From Oleispira sp036960605 (GTDB lineage: Bacteria; Pseudomonadota; Gammaproteobacteria; Pseudomonadales; Oceanobacteraceae), in NCBI GenBank assembly GCA_036960605.1, contig JBALXI010000025.1, forward strand, positions 6,137 through 70,136: a stretch of DNA of 64,000 nucleotides, in the 5' to 3' direction. Shown here in pieces: positions 45,262 through 54,419 of this stretch. The position numbers were made by a program, and so were the translations under genes. The stretch's first letter is position 1. Every line of letters begins with the position of its first letter. The notes under the pieces were generated by a model. The model was not told the origin of the DNA. It ran no database searches and saw only the letters and a program-made list of their open reading frames with translations.

Positions 45262-46189
45262 AATACTCATGGCTAAAACTTACGGTCTATCAGACCTTAT
45301 CTATTTAATGCAGCGCTTACGTGATCCTGAGAGCGGCTGCCCTTGGGATATTAAGCAAACCTTCAGTTCCATTGTTCCTCATACATTGGAAGAAGCCCAT
45401 GAAGTCGCTGAAGCGATAGAATCTCAAGACTGGCCACATGTAGAAGAGGAGCTTGGAGATTTATTATTTCAAGTGATTTTTTACAGCCAGCTCGGGGATG
45501 AGCAAGCTTTGTTTGATTTCTCCTCGGTGATCGATATCTTGGTCACTAAGCTCATTCGTCGTCACCCACATGTTTTTCCTAACGGCAACTTACAGGCGCA
45601 GCGAGATCCTAATAGTTGCCCAAGTGATGCTGAAATTAAGGCACAATGGCAAATCATTAAACAGCAAGAAAAAGCCCTAAAGGCTGCTTCGCCGTCAGCA
45701 GTCGCCTCGGTATTGAAGAGTCCTAGCTCACTGGCTCTGGTGGCATACTTAAATGATATTCCAACTTCACTGCCTGCTTTGACGCGGGCAGATAAAATTC
45801 AGCAAGCGGTCTCGATGCGCGGCTTTGATTGGACTGAAATACAAGGGGTACTGGATAAGGTTCGAGAAGAGCTGCAGGAAGTTGAAGACGAGATCGAAGA
45901 AGCTGATGTGCAGCGTTTACAGCATGAAGTCGGAGATTTATTATTTGCTTCAGTGAATGTTGCGCGTCATTTAGGCATTAATCCTGAGCAAGCACTGGCA
46001 CAGGCAAATCGTCGGTTCAGTGAACGTTATAGCTTGGTTGCAGAGAGTTTGGCAGATAAAGGCCGCAGCTTGGAATTGGGTAATAGTAATCACGTTAGCA
46101 GCGGAGAAATGGAGCAAGCCTGGGTTGAGGCGAAGAAGCTTCATCCACAGCTGCTAGCGGACCTTGCCGCTGCGAATGATGCCTCATAG
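45254..46189 (+). CDS. mazG: Nucleoside triphosphate pyrophosphohydrolase MazG
   Basis: A 311-residue enzyme with two MazG domains: CPWDIKQTFSSIVPHTLEEAHEV with the EELGDLLFQV metal motif, and a second domain around REELQEVEDEIEEAD and HEVGDLLFASVNVARHLG. It hydrolyses NTPs and in E. coli antagonises ppGpp accumulation, which fits its coupling to relA (8-base overlap). ATG 45254 is used here; ATG 45269 would align better with the pseudomonad start. It is longer than E. coli MazG because of the linker. Confidence 0.92.
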   Translation: MDKILMAKTYGLSDLIYLMQRLRDPESGCPWDIKQTFSSIVPHTLEEAHEVAEAIESQDWPHVEEELGDLLFQVIFYSQLGDEQALFDFSSVIDILVTKLIRRHPHVFPNGNLQAQRDPNSCPSDAEIKAQWQIIKQQEKALKAASPSAVASVLKSPSSLALVAYLNDIPTSLPALTRADKIQQAVSMRGFDWTEIQGVLDKVREELQEVEDEIEEADVQRLQHEVGDLLFASVNVARHLGINPEQALAQANRRFSERYSLVAESLADKGRSLELGNSNHVSSGEMEQAWVEAKKLHPQLLADLAAANDAS

Positions 46190-46230
46190 TAAGAGTCTTA
46201 CTAGAATGAATCTTACAGAGTAAGCCACGG

Positions 46231-46575
46231 CTAATGCGCCGAGGCTTTCTTTGATTCATGAATTTGCTTTAAGTGCTTACGGGTTAAGTTTAAAAATTTT
46301 GGCGTAGGGCCAATATCCGCGTACATAGGATCACCTTCTTCATCACGGGCAACCACTTCCTTACCGGCGACATAGGGGAAGCTGCTGGTGACTTCTGTTA
46401 ATGCACTGCTGATCAAGTCACGTAATAAGTTTTCTAAGGGATACTTGGGAAACATTTCACACAGCGCTTCCAGCCGGGCAGCATCTTCAACAGACAGTTT
46501 TATTTGATACCCCTCCTCGTTTAGTTGCCCAGAGAATTCTTTTTCCCAATATTTCATTAACTTATTCAGCTTCAT
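46231..46575 (-). CDS. Conserved hypothetical protein (annotated elsewhere as type 1 pili tip component)
   Basis: A 114-residue soluble protein. YQIKLSVEDAARLEALCEMFP and RDLISSALTEVTSSFPYVAG resemble a small pseudomonad family that databases label type 1 pili tip component, although no signal peptide or pilin feature is present here. The segment LLRDLISSAL suggests a ribbon-helix-helix-like or helical bundle fold, but that is a guess. It is convergent with mazG and divergent from ppc. Confidence 0.65.
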   Translation of the reverse strand: MKLNKLMKYWEKEFSGQLNEEGYQIKLSVEDAARLEALCEMFPKYPLENLLRDLISSALTEVTSSFPYVAGKEVVARDEEGDPMYADIGPTPKFLNLTRKHLKQIHESKKASAH

Positions 46576-46608
46576 AGTAAGACCTTATATTCTTTATGCC
46601 GTGATAAA

Positions 46609-46665
46609 GTTAAGTTTAGACGCTAAACCTTAACTTATGTTTAGTAATAACAAAGTGTTACTAAA
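46609..46665. promoter_or_regulatory. Two adjacent hairpins upstream of ppc
   Basis: GTTAAG-TTTAG (46609-46619) pairs with CTAAA-C-CTTAAC (46623-46634), one bulged base. TTTAGTAA (46640-46647) pairs perfectly with TTACTAAA (46658-46665). They lie between the divergent hypothetical gene and ppc and may be operators or leader structures. Confidence 0.35.
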
Positions 46666-46822
46666 TTATTGTATAAATTAAAGAAGGCACTATTTTAAAG
46701 AGATGTAATCAGTTCGGTAGTGATACCGTGATACTTTGAAAGTGGACAATCGCCGGTTAAAGCAGTGGTATGATCGAAGATGTTTTATGCTTAACCAACA
46801 GCGTCATAACGAGGGAATTGAT

Positions 46823-49495
46823 ATGTCAGGTTTGGATCCATTATTGCGAGATAAAGTGCGTAATTTGGGGCAGTTATTAGGGCAAACGATTGCTGATGAT
46901 TGTGGTGATGATATTTTTGAGCTAATTGAAAATATTCGTAATCTATCGAAGCGGGCTCATAACGGTAGTCCAGAAGATAAAGCAGAATTAATCGCTTTAT
47001 TAAAAGGCCTCAAAGATAATGAATTGGTGCCTGTTGCACGGGGCTTTAGTCAATTCTTAAATCTTGCCAATATCGCAGAGCAACAACATACCCTAAGTTG
47101 GCGTCGCCAAGATGCCGATGACGATAGCGTGGAGACGATGTTAGATGATGTCTTTGCTGCGGTAGTTGACCAGGTTAAAGGCGCGAAGCTCAATAAAGAG
47201 TTGTGTAATCTAGATATTGAACTGGTATTAACGGCGCATCCTACTGAAATTATTCGCCGTACCTTGATTAAAAAATACGATGAAATTGTTGAAATATTAC
47301 AAGTCCTGGATGATATCCGTGACGACCACCCTAAGCGCGACGAATATAACCAACAACTGAATAATTTAATTACTGAAATTTGGCGTTCAGATGAAATTCG
47401 CCAACAAAGACCCAGTGCCGTTGAAGAGGCTAAATGGGGTTTTGCAGTGATTGAAAACTCGTTATGGCAAGCGCTTCCAAATTTGATGCGTGAGCTGGAT
47501 GACAAGTTACTGCTTCAGGGTGAAAAATCATTACCCTTGGATGTGTGCCCCATTCATTTTGCTTCTTGGATGGGCGGCGATCGCGATGGCAACCCGAATG
47601 TCACTGCGAATGTGACGGGTGAAGTACTCTATCTTGCCCGCTGGATGGCTGCCGATCTTTATTTACGCGACTTAGCCAGCTTAAGCAGTCAGTTATCGAT
47701 GGTGCAGGCGTCGGCTGAATTAAAAGCCTGGGTCGGGGATTGTAACGAACCCTATCGAGAATGCTTAAATCAACTGAAGAAAAAGCTACAGCAAACGAAA
47801 ACGTGGGCTGGCGAAAGTGCCCGTTTAAAAACGCACAGTAGCTTGCCGCATATTTCAGAGTTAGAAACCCTGTTTAAGCCGTTGATGCTGTGTTATTCCT
47901 CGTTATGTGAAACTGGAATGGAAGGCATTGCAAAGGGTGACTTGCTCGATGTTATTCGCCGCCTTTCTTGCTTTGGATTAACTTTAACGCGGTTGGATAT
48001 ACGTCAAGAGTCTGATCGTCATAGCCAAGTCGTGGCTGAGTTATGTGAATATTATCAGCTGGGTGATTATCTCAATTGGGATGAAGAGCAAAAGCAAATA
48101 TTTCTATTAAAAGAATTACACAGTAAGCGTCCGTTACTGCCTCCGCAAGCAGAAACCTGTGAGTTGTCAGAAAATAAAGAAATGGAAGAGGAATATTGGC
48201 AACCCAGTAGTGAGTGCAATGAAGTACTGAAAACAATGCGGGTTATTGCCGAACAAGGAGAGAAGGGTATTGGCAATTACATTATTTCGATGGCCAGTGA
48301 ACCCTCCGATATTTTATCGGTAGCGCTGCTTTTGAAAGCATGCGGGGTCGAGCGTCGCTTACCGATTGTACCGCTATTTGAAACCTTAGAAGATTTACAG
48401 TTTGCCAACGAGCGAATGGATAAGCTGTTCTCTTTGCCTTGGTATAAAAAATATTGTGGGTTAAGCCAGCAAGTCATGATCGGCTATTCAGATTCAGCTA
48501 AAGACGCGGGCAATATGGCCGCCGCTTGGGCGCAATATAAAACCCAAGAAGAGCTGGTGGATTGTGCGCAGCGCCATGGCGTCGAGCTTACCTTATTTCA
48601 CGGTCGTGGTGGCACCGTTGGTCGTGGCGGCGGTCCTGCACAGCGTGCAATTTTGGCGCAGCCTCCAGGATCCGTTAAGGGGCGTTTGCGAGTTACCGAA
48701 CAGGGTGAAATGATACGCTTCAAATTTGGTTTCCCGGCGGTGGCATTACGCAGTTTGAAAATATATTTAGCGGCGGTATTGGAAGCAACTTTATTACCAC
48801 CGAAAGCTGCCGAAGATGAATGGCGCCAATTGATGGAGTCTATGGCTCAGCAGAGTGTGGCGTCTTACCGTGCGATGGTGCGTGAGAATAAAGACTTTGT
48901 GGCGTATTTTAGATCAGCAACGCCAGAGCAGGAGTTGGGTAAATTGGCATTGGGTAGCAGGCCAGCGCGAAGAAAAGGCAGTGGCGGTATTGAATCGTTG
49001 CGGGCGATACCTTGGATTTTTGCGTGGATGCAAATTCGTCTGATGGTGCCTGCTTGGTTGGGCGCTGATGAAGCTTTAGCTCTGACCAGTCAAAGCGATA
49101 AAAAGACAATGACATTGCTGCAAGAGATGTATCAGCAGTGGCCATTTTTTGCGACGTATATCGATATGCTGGATATGATAATCGGCAAAACGGATATTGA
49201 TATCGCCAGCTATTATGATCAGCAATTAGTCACCGAGGACCTTCAGGGTATTGGCCGTCAGCTGCGACAACGATTGTCCACCATTAATGATTCCCTTAGA
49301 GTCATCAAGCCGAAGGATGATGATCAAGCTCAGTCAAAAATTATGCAGGTGAGAGGCACTTACACTGATCCGTTGCACTATCTACAGGCTGAGCTTTTAC
49401 AGCGAGCGCGTACAGAGGAGCATGATCCGGAAGTTGAGCGGGCATTGATGGTTTCAATGGCGGGGATTGCCGCAGGTATGCGTAATACAGGCTAA
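46823..49495 (+). CDS. ppc: Phosphoenolpyruvate carboxylase
   Basis: An 890-residue anaplerotic enzyme that carboxylates PEP to oxaloacetate. The N-terminal catalytic histidine is in LTAHPTEIIRR. GYSDSAKDAGNMAAAW and FHGRGGTVGRGGGPAQRAI form the PEP/bicarbonate site, and the chain ends with the conserved MRNTG. I chose the ATG at 46823, which has GAGGG seven bases upstream and matches family length; upstream in-frame starts would add 12-29 residues with no ribosome binding site. It is probably monocistronic. Confidence 0.96.
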   Translation: MSGLDPLLRDKVRNLGQLLGQTIADDCGDDIFELIENIRNLSKRAHNGSPEDKAELIALLKGLKDNELVPVARGFSQFLNLANIAEQQHTLSWRRQDADDDSVETMLDDVFAAVVDQVKGAKLNKELCNLDIELVLTAHPTEIIRRTLIKKYDEIVEILQVLDDIRDDHPKRDEYNQQLNNLITEIWRSDEIRQQRPSAVEEAKWGFAVIENSLWQALPNLMRELDDKLLLQGEKSLPLDVCPIHFASWMGGDRDGNPNVTANVTGEVLYLARWMAADLYLRDLASLSSQLSMVQASAELKAWVGDCNEPYRECLNQLKKKLQQTKTWAGESARLKTHSSLPHISELETLFKPLMLCYSSLCETGMEGIAKGDLLDVIRRLSCFGLTLTRLDIRQESDRHSQVVAELCEYYQLGDYLNWDEEQKQIFLLKELHSKRPLLPPQAETCELSENKEMEEEYWQPSSECNEVLKTMRVIAEQGEKGIGNYIISMASEPSDILSVALLLKACGVERRLPIVPLFETLEDLQFANERMDKLFSLPWYKKYCGLSQQVMIGYSDSAKDAGNMAAAWAQYKTQEELVDCAQRHGVELTLFHGRGGTVGRGGGPAQRAILAQPPGSVKGRLRVTEQGEMIRFKFGFPAVALRSLKIYLAAVLEATLLPPKAAEDEWRQLMESMAQQSVASYRAMVRENKDFVAYFRSATPEQELGKLALGSRPARRKGSGGIESLRAIPWIFAWMQIRLMVPAWLGADEALALTSQSDKKTMTLLQEMYQQWPFFATYIDMLDMIIGKTDIDIASYYDQQLVTEDLQGIGRQLRQRLSTINDSLRVIKPKDDDQAQSKIMQVRGTYTDPLHYLQAELLQRARTEEHDPEVERALMVSMAGIAAGMRNTG

Positions 49496-49609
49496 TTTCT
49501 TGATTATTAACGGCTAGCGGAGTAGAGTTAGGCCTATTTTTTTTATGGTCTGGTTGCTTTTTGTACAGCTAGGCTCGACATCGATTTAAGAATCATGAGG
49601 AGAGTGCGC

Positions 49610-50260
49610 ATGCGCGTAATCTTATTGGGCGCCCCAGGTGCAGGTAAAGGTACACAAGCTCAATTTATTTGTGAAAAGTACAGTATTCCACAAATTTCAA
49701 CCGGCGATATGCTTCGCGCGGCTGTGAAAGCAGAATCTCCGTTGGGTTTGCAGGTTAAAGATCTTATGGCATCAGGCGGTTTAGTATCAGACGATACTAT
49801 TATTGCCTTGGTAAAAGAGCGCATTACTGAAAGTGATTGTGCTAACGGTTTCTTGTTTGACGGTTTCCCTCGCACAATTCCACAAGCTGAAGCGATGGTT
49901 TCTGCCGGTGTTGATATTGATTATGTGATTGAAATTGATGTTGATGACGAAGAAATTGTAGGTCGTTTAAGTGGGCGTCGTGTTCATGCTGAATCGGGCC
50001 GTATTTATCACGTTATTTACAATCCACCTAAAGTGGCAGGTAAAGACGATGAAAGCGGTGAAGATCTTATTCAGCGTGCTGATGATTCAGAAGAAACTGT
50101 TCGTAAGCGCTTAGGCATTTACCATGATCAAACTAAACCTTTGGTTGCTTTTTATAAGCAGTTTGAAGCTAAAAATCCTACGACTCGTTATGTGCATGTA
50201 CCGGGTGTTGGTAGCTTAAAAGAAATTACTGATAAGTTGATGGCATCTATAGGTGCTTGA
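49610..50260 (+). CDS. adk: Adenylate kinase
   Basis: A 216-residue enzyme interconverting ATP + AMP and 2 ADP. P-loop GAPGAGKGTQ at residues 7-16, AMP-binding STGDMLRAA, FDGFPRTIPQAEAM, and a long LID domain (GRRVHAESGRIYHVIYNPP) without zinc cysteines. ATG 49610 is preceded by GAGGAGA; the ATG at 49595 overlaps that signal. A strong terminator follows at 50301. Confidence 0.97.
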   Translation: MRVILLGAPGAGKGTQAQFICEKYSIPQISTGDMLRAAVKAESPLGLQVKDLMASGGLVSDDTIIALVKERITESDCANGFLFDGFPRTIPQAEAMVSAGVDIDYVIEIDVDDEEIVGRLSGRRVHAESGRIYHVIYNPPKVAGKDDESGEDLIQRADDSEETVRKRLGIYHDQTKPLVAFYKQFEAKNPTTRYVHVPGVGSLKEITDKLMASIGA

Positions 50261-50300
50261 TTATTCTAGTTAATCCTTAACGGATAAATAGAATAAATAT

Positions 50301-50328
50301 AAAAGACCCGTAAGGGTCTTTTTTTTTG
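50301..50328 (+). terminator. Rho-independent terminator of adk
   Basis: AAAAGACCC-GTAA-GGGTCTTTT followed by further Ts: a perfect stem with a long T run. Confidence 0.9.
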
Positions 50329-51009
50329 CTCAACCGAATGAGGTGGCTGTTGAGAATGTAGTCTCTGAAAAATAGAACTGCTCTAGCGGTTTAGTTTAGT
50401 ACCCGAGGATATTTGAAAAATACATTATGGTTTATCTTTTAAGTCGAAGTCGGCATATACAATCTAATGGATCTTGGTGTTTATTTATTCGATTATCTTT
50501 ACTGTTTATCTCACAACCTGTTCGTTATTGACGTCACTCTATTGCTCATATTTATCTTATTATTTATTGTTGGGTTCATATATTCTATTAAATAACCTTT
50601 CTGCCGTCATTTCATTAATAAAATAGGGTATGCCGTTTAAGCTGCTCGTGTTTTAACGAATAACTTCTCCTCTATGAATCATTTTACTGTGATTTACTCC
50701 GCTATAAATACTCATTAGGCTTAATGCAATATTTATGGAACTCGTAACGATTCAAATAAAACAACGTATTGCATTAAAATCCTATTCATTTTAATTTATA
50801 TGGTTAACGCTTTGTAATTTAAATAATTCGATGAAAATTGAATAAATATAAAAATATTCAATCGATATATTGATTATTTAACAAAATAAGGTCGTTTTTT
50901 TTGGTTTTTGTAATTAAAAACACTATTATTGACGCTGTCAGCTTCCGCACAATAATATATGTGCTAATTTTAATAAGAATAACTTACTTGGCTAATTGAG
51001 GAAATTATA
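50329..51009. other. Long A+T-rich intergenic region upstream of the histone-like gene
   Basis: About 680 bases, markedly richer in A+T than the surroundings. A probable promoter lies at 50929-50956. A 42-codon frame at 50467-50595 could encode a one-helix peptide but has no ribosome binding site. No RNA gene or repeat was recognised in the rest. Confidence 0.5.
50929..50956 (+). promoter_or_regulatory. Probable promoter of the histone-like gene
   Basis: TTGACG (50929-50934), a 16-base spacer, and AATAAT (50951-50956) match the sigma-70 boxes at five of six positions each. The leader would be about 45 bases. Confidence 0.55.
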
Positions 51010-51795
51010 ATGGGCAGACCTAAAAAGAATCCTGCGGCAGCTCCTGCAAAGAAAGTAGCAGCTAAAAAATCCCCAGCAAAACGTGGCGCTAAAAAGACCG
51101 TTGCGAAGAAAGCTGTGAAAGCCGTTGTCGCAATTTCACCAGCAGTCGCTAAAGCACAAGCCGCTGTTGAAAAAGTAACAAGTGCTGTTGATGCTCAGTT
51201 GGCAAAAGTTGCCGTTGCAGCGAAAAAGCAGGCGGAAGCAAAGACGAAAGCTGGTAAACCAAAAGCAACGGCTGCGCTAAAGCGTGCTGCTGCTACTGCC
51301 GGTAATAAGGTTCGCGCAGAAAAAGTTAAGCTGGCACCGGTTAAAGCTAAGTTACGTGATGCTAAAGTTGCTTTGAAAGTAACTGAAGTTCAAGCGAAGA
51401 CAGCAGAAGTTGAAGCAAAAGCGAAAGCGGTTGTTGCTGAGTTTGAAGCATCTTTACAGGCTAAGACTGAAGCTGATTTGAAGAAAGCGTTGGCTGACTT
51501 CGAAAAAACGTGGACTAACGCTCGCGAGCGCCAAGTTGCTGCAAAAGTTAAAGCACGTACTGCGAAAGAAACTAAGAAAGCTAAAGCAGCGGCTAAGAAG
51601 CTAGCCGCTAAAGCTAAATCCTTAACCGCACCAAAGAAAGCCGCTAAAAAGGCGTCAAAAGTAGCGGTTAAGCCAGTCGCTAAAAAACCTGTTGCTAAGA
51701 AACCTGTTGCTAAGAAAGTAGCGGCAAAAAAAGTAGCGCCTAAAAAGAAAGTAGCTGCTAAGAAAAAAGCAGTGACTAAGAAGAAAAAGGCATAA
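51010..51795 (+). CDS. Histone H1-like lysine/alanine-rich DNA-binding protein
   Basis: A 261-residue, extremely basic protein. It begins with an AT-hook-like GRPKK and PAAAPAKKVAAKK, has a central alanine-rich, probably coiled-coil segment with mixed charge (about 55-190), and ends in KPVAKKPVAKK-type repeats like eukaryotic H1 tails. It resembles pseudomonad AlgP and other bacterial H1-like proteins, which bind DNA nonspecifically and influence chromosome structure or transcription. The DNA is internally repetitive. It has its own promoter and terminators, so it is a separate transcription unit. Confidence 0.82.
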   Translation: MGRPKKNPAAAPAKKVAAKKSPAKRGAKKTVAKKAVKAVVAISPAVAKAQAAVEKVTSAVDAQLAKVAVAAKKQAEAKTKAGKPKATAALKRAAATAGNKVRAEKVKLAPVKAKLRDAKVALKVTEVQAKTAEVEAKAKAVVAEFEASLQAKTEADLKKALADFEKTWTNARERQVAAKVKARTAKETKKAKAAAKKLAAKAKSLTAPKKAAKKASKVAVKPVAKKPVAKKPVAKKVAAKKVAPKKKVAAKKKAVTKKKKA

Positions 51796-51859
51796 TTGAC
51801 CCTGGCAAGAGATTAACTCTAGCCAGGCTCTAATTTATGTCGGTCGGCGTTGGTCTGCA

Positions 51860-51884
51860 AGCCTCAGATGTCTGGGGCTTTTTT
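51860..51884 (+). terminator. Rho-independent terminator after the histone-like gene
   Basis: AGCCTCAG pairs with CTGGGGCT (one G-T pair), followed by six Ts. Another hairpin (CCTGGC/GCCAGG, about 51801-51827) precedes it but lacks a T run. Confidence 0.75.
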
Positions 51885-51999
51885 ATACCTGCTTGTTTTA
51901 GGTTTTAGCGTTCGTTTGAAACCTTTCTGCTCAGGGGTTTTTATCTCTGCGGCTTGTTTTGCTATACTGCTGGCGATTTCATTCATGTCAGTAAATTCA

Positions 52000-52707
52000 A
52001 TGAGCAATATTCTAGTCCTCGATGCTTCTTCAGCTTGGTGTTCAGTCGCCCTTAGTGCGAAGGGAACTCTTTATTCAGCTGCTGAAATGCAGCCACGCAA
52101 GCATGCCCAGCTAATTATGCCGATGATTGATGATATTTGTCAGCAAGCAGGTATTAAGCCGCGCGAGCTTGATGGCATCGCGTTTGGTAAAGGCCCAGGG
52201 TCTTTTACCGGCTTACGTATCGCTATTTCTGTCGCTCAGGGTTTATCTTTAGCAACCGGCGCGCGCTTGTTCGGTATTTCTTCTTTAGAGGCTTTGGCCT
52301 GGGAAGGTATGAAGCAGCTTTCTATTCAGCAAATGTTCGTCATTATGAATGCTCATATGGGAGAAGTGTTTTACGGCGCTTATCGTAATACCGAGCAAGG
52401 GCTGGTTGCTGTTATTGCTGATAGTCTGGGAAAGCCAGGTCAGGTTGATTTTAGCGAGTTAGATATGCCGCAATGGACAGGGGCTGGGGATGGATTTCAA
52501 TTTTCAGCTGAACTCCCTGAAAGTATTGCCGACCTTGACGGTATTCATCAAGAAACTTCCCCGATGGCGGAATCGATGATGGATCTTGCAATGGCAGCTT
52601 GGAATACTGACCGTTTTACCACCGCTGAGTTTCAAGAGCCTGTTTATCTACGCGATACGGTCGCGTGGAAAAAACTAGCAGAGCAGCCTTCTTTACTTAA
52701 AAAATAA
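52000..52707 (+). CDS. tsaB: tRNA t6A biosynthesis protein TsaB
   Basis: A 235-residue ASKHA-fold protein that pairs with TsaD and TsaE to make N6-threonylcarbamoyladenosine at tRNA position 37. ILVLDASSAWCSVAL, GKGPGSFTGLRIAISVAQGLS and LFGISSLEALA are family hallmarks. The ATG at 52000 gives the usual length; in-frame upstream starts would add a hydrophobic leader encoded in the terminator region and are rejected. Confidence 0.93.
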   Translation: MSNILVLDASSAWCSVALSAKGTLYSAAEMQPRKHAQLIMPMIDDICQQAGIKPRELDGIAFGKGPGSFTGLRIAISVAQGLSLATGARLFGISSLEALAWEGMKQLSIQQMFVIMNAHMGEVFYGAYRNTEQGLVAVIADSLGKPGQVDFSELDMPQWTGAGDGFQFSAELPESIADLDGIHQETSPMAESMMDLAMAAWNTDRFTTAEFQEPVYLRDTVAWKKLAEQPSLLKK

Positions 52708-52806
52708 CGCTATTGATTCATGCGTTGGTATTTGTTTCACCCATACCCGCTCATGGCTCAGTAGTTTTAGTATTTATCAGACATATCATTTAGGAAGTAG
52801 TAAGCA

Positions 52807-53604
52807 ATGGATTTGATCCAAATTATCGTATTGGCATTATTGCAGGGTTTTACCGAATTTCTGCCTATCTCAAGTTCGGCTCATTTGATTTTGCCTTCAA
52901 AAATGTTGGGTTGGCCTGATCAGGGTTTAGCATTTGATGTAGCCACTCATATCGGCACCTTGGTTGCAGTGATTGTTTATTTCCGTCGTGATGTCTTTGC
53001 CATTACTCAAGGCTGGTTAACGACAGGCTTTTCTAAGCAGATGAATGATAATGCTCGTTTAGCCTGGGCCATTGTTATTGCGACCATTCCTGCGGGTTTA
53101 GTGGGGGTAATATACGGCGATTGGATTGAGGCTAACTTACGCTCCAGTGAAGTTATTGCTTACGCGACGATTGGCTTTGGTGTGCTACTGCTTGCTGCTG
53201 ATCATAAAGCGAATGAACATAAGAATATTTTACAGATGACTTTATTGGCCGCGGTGATTATTGGTTTATTCCAAGCACTGGCGTTAATACCAGGAACCTC
53301 TCGCTCAGGTATTACGATAACCGCAGCCTTGTTTCTGGGCTTTCAACGTGACGCAGCCGCGCGCTTTTCATTCTTAATTTCGATTCCGTTAATTCTTGCA
53401 GCAGGCTTATTAAAAACCAAAGATTTAGTTGAACAAGCAGCGCAGGTTGATTGGGCAACAATAGGCTTGGCAGCCTTGTTGTCTGCCGTCAGCGCCTATG
53501 TGTGTATTTACTTCTTCTTAGCGTTAATCAACCGCATTGGTATGGCACCCTTCGTGGTTTATCGATTATTGCTTGGAGCCATCTTGTTGATCTGGTTCGT
53601 CTAA
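52807..53604 (+). CDS. uppP: Undecaprenyl-diphosphatase UppP
   Basis: A 265-residue polytopic membrane protein (about eight helices) that recycles the lipid carrier for peptidoglycan. LLQGFTEFLPISSSAHLIL near residue 12 contains the catalytic glutamate region, and PGTSRSGITITAALFLGF is the second conserved motif. The stop overlaps the rsmJ start (TAATG), indicating coupling. Overproduction of this family confers bacitracin resistance. Confidence 0.95.
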   Translation: MDLIQIIVLALLQGFTEFLPISSSAHLILPSKMLGWPDQGLAFDVATHIGTLVAVIVYFRRDVFAITQGWLTTGFSKQMNDNARLAWAIVIATIPAGLVGVIYGDWIEANLRSSEVIAYATIGFGVLLLAADHKANEHKNILQMTLLAAVIIGLFQALALIPGTSRSGITITAALFLGFQRDAAARFSFLISIPLILAAGLLKTKDLVEQAAQVDWATIGLAALLSAVSAYVCIYFFLALINRIGMAPFVVYRLLLGAILLIWFV

Positions 53605-54395
53605 TGAAAATTCTGGATGGCATTATACAGCGCTCCCCAACAGAGCTGATTGATTTGAATGCTTGGTCACAGCGTTGGCAGCTCGATCTTGTGGGTGAGG
53701 AATTACTGGCGAGTGAAGGTCTTTATTTGATTGTCGATGGTGATCAATTAAGTTTGCAGCAGGGCGGTAAAAAAGCACCAGGTCCGGTATCGGTTGATTT
53801 TGTTAGTGGTGCCAGTGCGCATCGCCGCAAATATGGCGGTGGCAACGGGCAGAGTATTGCTAAAGCAGTGGGTCTTAGTGGTGCTTATAAACCGACGGTA
53901 TTGGATGCAACGGCGGGCTTGGGGCGTGATGCGTTTGTGTTGGCGACGTTAGGCTGTGATGTTACCTTGATTGAGCGTCATCCGGTTGTGTACTTGTTGT
54001 TAATGAGCGGATTGCAGTGTGCGCAGGGTGAAATTGAAATTGCTGACATAATGTCGCGTATGAAGCTGTTAGAAGGCAATTCTATTGAGTTGTTAGCTGA
54101 TTGGTCGGCACGCGGTTATGAGCAGCCTGATATTGTTTATTTAGATCCGATGTTCCCGCATACCACTGCGACGGCAGAAGCCAAAAAAGAAATGAAGCTG
54201 TTTCGTTCTTTGGTTGGGGCAGATGTTGATGAAGATGAATTATGGGCTCAAGCAGACGCGATCGCGCGTTGCCGCATTGTCGTGAAACGACCCGCGAAGG
54301 CGCCTCCGTTAGCCGGAAGGACGCCGAGTTATGTGCTTGCGGGTAAAGCCAATCGCTTTGACATCTATGTCAAAGCGAAAGTTGTTAAAGCGTAG
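53604..54395 (+). CDS. rsmJ: 16S rRNA (guanine-1516-N2) methyltransferase RsmJ
   Basis: A 263-residue SAM-dependent methyltransferase. VSVDFVSGASAHRRKYGGG, the SAM-binding VLDATAGLGRDAFVLA, TLIERHPVVYLLL and the catalytic YLDPMFPH are RsmJ (YhiQ) signatures. The start at 53604 overlaps the uppP stop; longer starts would lie within uppP. It is convergent with plsB. Confidence 0.92.
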   Translation: MKILDGIIQRSPTELIDLNAWSQRWQLDLVGEELLASEGLYLIVDGDQLSLQQGGKKAPGPVSVDFVSGASAHRRKYGGGNGQSIAKAVGLSGAYKPTVLDATAGLGRDAFVLATLGCDVTLIERHPVVYLLLMSGLQCAQGEIEIADIMSRMKLLEGNSIELLADWSARGYEQPDIVYLDPMFPHTTATAEAKKEMKLFRSLVGADVDEDELWAQADAIARCRIVVKRPAKAPPLAGRTPSYVLAGKANRFDIYVKAKVVKA

Positions 54396-54396
54396 G

Positions 54397-54419
54397 GTCG
54401 CCAAAATAGCACTGGCGAC
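54397..54419. terminator. Possible bidirectional terminator between rsmJ and plsB
   Basis: GTCGCCA (54397-54403) pairs perfectly with TGGCGAC (54413-54419), with a nine-base loop and no long T run. It ends on the plsB stop codon. Confidence 0.4.

Noticed and set aside
46188..46202. AGTAAGA/TCTTACT inverted repeat after mazG
   Set aside because: Loop of one base and no T run; probably not a functional terminator.
47050..47505. 151-codon minus-strand frame within ppc
   Set aside because: Antisense to a conserved enzyme region; serine/cysteine-rich product typical of shadow frames.
51850..51999. N-terminal hydrophobic extension of TsaB
   Set aside because: An in-frame upstream start exists, but the region overlaps a terminator, and the extra residues are absent from the family.
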